Shown here: piece after piece, positions 61,351 to 64,000 of the stretch
Layout of the letters: the number at the start of each line of letters is the position of its first letter
How positions within the stretch are numbered: position 1 is the stretch's first letter
Origin: Bradyrhizobium retamae
Lineage (GTDB): Bacteria; Pseudomonadota; Alphaproteobacteria; Rhizobiales; Xanthobacteraceae
Assembly (NCBI RefSeq): GCF_001440415.1
Contig: NZ_LLYA01000192.1
Coordinates: 186,001-250,000, forward strand
Direction of reading: 5' to 3'
DNA: 64,000 nt
Translations under genes and position numbers: made by a program
Notes under the pieces: generated by a model
Told to the model about the DNA's origin: nothing
What the model saw: the letters and a program-made list of their open reading frames with translations, nothing else
Database searches by the model: none

Positions 61351-61437
61351 ATGTCCCTAAAGGGCGCACTTTTTTGGATGACCGGCGTTCCGCTGGCGAT
61401 CATTCTGCTGCTCGCACTCTTCCTGCATCCCGGCTGA
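61351..61437 (+). CDS. 28-aa single-helix membrane peptide
   Basis: ATG at 61351 follows CGGAGGCCGGGTTG, a clear ribosome-binding site. The peptide has a polar start (MSLKGALFW) and one hydrophobic helix (GVPLAIILLLALFLHPG). It is 48 bases after the YciF-type gene on the same strand and may share its transcript. A possible terminator, TGACGCGT-N9-ACGCGTCA (61435-61459), starts at its stop codon. Very short hydrophobic proteins of this shape seem common in rhizobia (from memory). Confidence 0.5.
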   Translation: MSLKGALFWMTGVPLAIILLLALFLHPG

Positions 61438-61555
61438 CGCGTTCGTTAGCGACGCGTCAGATGCGGGGGTTTTGGCATGAGCGCCGCCGCCACACCAACC
61501 GGCGCGGGACTTCGGTGCAGCCCGCTAGAACGGCGGGAGCACGCGCGGGGTATTG

Positions 61556-61900
61556 ATGACGACGGGTTGCCCATCCCTGACTGGTCTCTATCACAAACTG
61601 CGCGAAGCCTGGTCGGTGGAGACGGGCGGAAAGTGGCGGCCCGACAATCCCGCTGCGGGGCAATGCTCAGTGACGGCGCTGGTGGTGCAAGCCCAACTGG
61701 GCGGCGAAATTCTGAAAACCGACGTCAACGGCGCCTGGCACTTCTACAATCAGGTCGACGGGCGGCGCGTCGATTTCACGATGAGCCAGTTCGACAGCCC
61801 AATCGGGTATGATGACCAGCCAAGCAACCGGCAGGAGGCGCTCGATGACACGTCCATGAAGCAATACGAATTGCTTCTCGGACGGATTCGATCGGGTTGA
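61556..61900 (+). CDS. YunG-like protein of unknown function
   Basis: The 114-residue soluble protein has a Cys in NPAAGQCSVTALVVQ (about residue 37), WHFYNQVDGRRVDFTMSQF with His and Asp about 25-35 residues later, and ends QYELLLGRIRSG. This layout matches the YunG family. Cys-His-Asp spacing resembles a compact papain-like catalytic triad, but activity is not established. Start could also be the ATG one codon upstream. Confidence 0.72.
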   Translation: MTTGCPSLTGLYHKLREAWSVETGGKWRPDNPAAGQCSVTALVVQAQLGGEILKTDVNGAWHFYNQVDGRRVDFTMSQFDSPIGYDDQPSNRQEALDDTSMKQYELLLGRIRSG

Positions 61901-62007
61901 CTGCTTTCAGAACCTGTCGCGTCCGGGCGCGATGCAGCGTGCCAGCGATGCGTCGCAGAACCGGGACCCCTCACCGCGCGGTAGATAGTAGGCCCCGGCC
62001 CGGCGGC

Positions 62008-62041
62008 TTGACATTTTGTCTATTTTTGTCAAAATCGTCAA
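62008..62041 (+). promoter_or_regulatory. Dyad in front of the second tetR gene
   Basis: TTGAC-ATTTTG and CAAAAT-CGTCAA face each other over about 34 bases and end exactly at the ATG of the TetR gene. TTGACA at 62008 could be a -35 box. No ribosome-binding site lies between the dyad and the ATG, suggesting a leaderless or autoregulated transcript. Confidence 0.45.
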
Positions 62042-62713
62042 ATGAGCGCCCGTACCCGCATTCTCGATGCCGCGATGCTGGTGTTTCGCCGGCACGGTTT
62101 TCGGCGCTCGTCGATCGAACAGGCGGCGGAAGCCGCCGGGCTGACGCGGCAGGCGCTCTACCATCATTTCAAATCCAAGGAAGCGCTGTTTCGCGCCGTC
62201 ATCGAACGGCTGCATGAGGAGGCGCTCGCCGCCGAAATCGCCGCGGCCGGCGCCGCCGAGAAGCAAGGCGGCAGCCTCGCCGATATTCTCGTCGCATCGG
62301 TCTCCGCCAAGCTCGGACAGTTGGCCGCTTCGCTCGACGGCTCGCCCCATGTCGAGGAACTGTTCTCCGAGCATCTCCTGCAGGCGCGCGACCTCTATCA
62401 GAAATATGCCGCCGCCTATGCGGATCAGCTCGACGCGACGATCACACGCGTTTGCCGCAAGCAGGGCCTCGCTCTCAACGCCGGCATGACGACACGCGAT
62501 CTTGCGCGATGCGTCGAGATGGCGGTCAACGGCGCCAAATCCGCCTACCCCGCGATGCAGCCGGCCGATGCCTTCCTGAAGGATCTGGAAATCATGTTGC
62601 GCATGCTGATCGCCGGGGCCGTCGGGTCGGCGAAGCAGCCGCGCGGGGCCAAACCGAAGCCAGCCAAAAAAACCGACAGGAAATCCGCCCGCAAACCTGG
62701 AGATCGCAGATGA
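62042..62713 (+). CDS. TetR-family regulator coupled to a molybdenum hydroxylase
   Basis: The 223-residue protein has a helix-turn-helix at about 5-55 (TRILDAAMLVFRRHGF, SSIEQAAEAAGLTRQALYHHFKSKEALFRAVI). The C-terminal domain has a DLYQKYAAAYADQLD helix, and a Lys-rich tail (KPKPAKKTDRKSARKPG) is unusual and may add nonspecific DNA binding. Its stop overlaps the next ATG by 4 bp (ATGA), so the enzyme is translationally coupled to it. Confidence 0.87.
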   Translation: MSARTRILDAAMLVFRRHGFRRSSIEQAAEAAGLTRQALYHHFKSKEALFRAVIERLHEEALAAEIAAAGAAEKQGGSLADILVASVSAKLGQLAASLDGSPHVEELFSEHLLQARDLYQKYAAAYADQLDATITRVCRKQGLALNAGMTTRDLARCVEMAVNGAKSAYPAMQPADAFLKDLEIMLRMLIAGAVGSAKQPRGAKPKPAKKTDRKSARKPGDRR

Positions 62714-64000
62714 GCACCATGACGATCAACGGCAAGCTCGCTCCCCTCCCCGACGATCCCGATGCGTTGCTGGTCGACGTCGTGCGCGACGCGCTCGACC
62801 TCACCGGCACCAAGCTTGTGTGCGGGGCCGGCGTCTGCGGCGCCTGCACGGTGCTGGTCGACGGCGAGCCTGCCGTGAGTTGCCTGATGCCGGCTCGATC
62901 AGCCGCGGATCAAAACGTGACCACGGTCGAAGGCATCGGCGCGGAAAAACTTCACCCGGTGCAGAAGGCCTTCATGGCGCACGACGCCCTGCAATGCGGC
63001 TTCTGCACGCCGGGCTTCATCGTCGAGGCCGCGGCGTTTCATGATTCCTGGCGGGCGGCCAAGGGAACGGCGGTGCCCTCGCGCGAGGAAATCGGCGCGG
63101 CGCTGTCGGGGCATCTCTGCCGCTGCGGCGCTTATGACGGAATCTTTCGCGCCGTGGCGGATGCCTGCGCCGGCCGCTTCGACGGCGAGGAGTTCGTTCC
63201 GCCCCGCATGGAAGCGCGCGACAAGGTGACGGGATCGGCCAAGTATACCGTCGACATCCATCATGACGGCCAGCTCGAAGGCATGATCCTGCGCTCGCCG
63301 TTCGCGCATGCGCGCATCGGTGAGCTCGACCTCACCGCCGCGCGCGCCATGCCGGGTGTGAGCGCGGCGATCTCGCTGCTCGGCGATGACCGCGTCGTTC
63401 GTTATGTCGGCCAACCGATCGCAGCGGTCGCAGCGAAGGATCGCAAGTCGGCGCTGGCCGCCATTGCCGCAATCAAGCTCGTAAGCGAACGCCTGCCCTC
63501 GGTGATCGGGCTCGATGAAGCGCGCAGGGCCGATGCGCCCGTCGTATTCGAAAAATCCACGCGCAAGAAGGCCGGCAACGTCTCCGAAGGCGCCGGTTCG
63601 CCGGCTTCCTGGAAAGGCAACATCCGCGGCCCTTCGGCGGCGTTCTCCAAGAAGCCGAAGAAGGTGCGAAGCTGGATCGACAGCGCGCGCTCCGCGAACA
63701 GCCCGCTGCTGGTGGAGGGCACCTTCCGCACCGGCACGCAACAGCATGCCTGCCTCGAGCCGCATGCGGCGGTCGCGCGTTTCGAAGGCGACCGGCTCAC
63801 CGTGCATGTCTCGACGCAAGCCGTGTTTCACCTGATGGAGCTGATCGCCAAGCGCTACAAGCTCGACCACGACAAGGTGCGCGTGATTGCCGACCATGTC
63901 GGTGGCGGCTTTGGTTCGAAGGCTGCGCTTGGCGTGGAAACTACCACCGCGATCGAACTGGCACGCGAGGCCAAGGCGCCGGTGCGCGTTGCCTACGATC
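62710..64000 (+). CDS. Xanthine dehydrogenase/aldehyde oxidase-family protein: [2Fe-2S] domains fused to molybdopterin subunit (3' end outside window)
   Basis: The frame is open from 62710 to the end (430 residues seen). Residues 38-58 hold the plant-type [2Fe-2S] Cys set (CGAGVCGACTVLVDGEPAVSC). The second cluster uses C96 and C99 (QCGFCTPG) and C137 and C139 (HLCRCGAY). From about residue 165 a molybdopterin-subunit domain starts (KVTGSAKYTVDIHHDGQLEGMILRSPFAHARI), with VGGGFGSK near residue 400. There is no FAD domain between, so electrons must leave by another partner. The substrate is unknown. Confidence 0.88.
   Translation, partial: MSTMTINGKLAPLPDDPDALLVDVVRDALDLTGTKLVCGAGVCGACTVLVDGEPAVSCLMPARSAADQNVTTVEGIGAEKLHPVQKAFMAHDALQCGFCTPGFIVEAAAFHDSWRAAKGTAVPSREEIGAALSGHLCRCGAYDGIFRAVADACAGRFDGEEFVPPRMEARDKVTGSAKYTVDIHHDGQLEGMILRSPFAHARIGELDLTAARAMPGVSAAISLLGDDRVVRYVGQPIAAVAAKDRKSALAAIAAIKLVSERLPSVIGLDEARRADAPVVFEKSTRKKAGNVSEGAGSPASWKGNIRGPSAAFSKKPKKVRSWIDSARSANSPLLVEGTFRTGTQQHACLEPHAAVARFEGDRLTVHVSTQAVFHLMELIAKRYKLDHDKVRVIADHVGGGFGSKAALGVETTTAIELAREAKAPVRVAYD

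Noticed and set aside
61477..61812. 111-codon frame overlapping the YunG-like gene
   Set aside because: Overlaps it almost fully in another phase, Arg/Ser-rich, and lacks a ribosome-binding site; the YunG-like frame has family motifs.

Overview
The window is about 64% G+C by eye and reads as chromosomal DNA of an alphaproteobacterium, most likely a Bradyrhizobium/Rhodopseudomonas-type member of the Nitrobacteraceae. The evidence is the order of the division/cell-wall (dcw) genes, the long FtsZ tail, a LigA with a Cys-Pro-Cys zinc site, a CtrA-type site in front of ftsQ, and many short palindromic repeats of the kind common in that group. The species cannot be named. There are no rRNA genes, phage, transposase, integrase, CRISPR or recognisable tRNA.

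Layout. 1-6610: 3' end of a uvrD/pcrA helicase, two tiny membrane-protein ORFs, a LysR regulator divergent from a Bug-type solute-binding protein, a methyltransferase, a broken hicB-like gene and a YadG/YadH-type ABC pair. 6930-17732: L,D-transpeptidase, a YeeE/YedE pair, a membrane spermine/spermidine-synthase-like fusion, an FAD oxidoreductase, prmA, aminopeptidase P and a Bcr/CflA-type MFS exporter. 17838-45216, all on the minus strand: the dcw super-cluster, read from its 5' end as rsmH-ftsL-ftsI-murE-murF-mraY-murD-[secreted DUF5107-like protein]-ftsW-murG-murC-murB-ddl-ftsQ-ftsA-ftsZ, then lpxC, bamD, recN and ligA. Many junctions are 4-bp overlaps or gaps of a few bases. A secreted mutarotase-like gene flanked by a palindromic repeat sits between murD and ftsW.

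45763-54629: a peptidoglycan amidase divergent from the dcw cluster, an ECF42-type sigma factor with its YCII/DGPF partner, a PAS protein, RNase P RNA (rnpB) with a strong terminator, an AraC regulator between two alpha/beta hydrolases, and TauE/SafE and EamA permeases. 54656-60558: an efflux island with an ABC half-exporter, an EmrB/EmrA-type MFS and membrane-fusion pair, and a divergent TetR with a perfect 21-bp palindromic operator. In front of the ABC exporter lies the most interesting element: its own promoter, a 23-codon ORF with a strong ribosome-binding site, and RNA segments that can pair as 1:2, 2:3 and 3:4, as in a transcription attenuator. 60793-64000: a YciF-like stress protein, a 28-aa membrane peptide, a YunG-like protein, and a TetR gene translationally coupled to a molybdenum hydroxylase that runs off the window.

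The dcw block makes the peptidoglycan precursor (Mur, Ddl, MraY, MurG) and the divisome (FtsQAZ, FtsW, FtsI, FtsL). LpxC and BamD add outer-membrane lipid A synthesis and beta-barrel protein assembly. The flanking L,D-transpeptidase and amidase also act on peptidoglycan.
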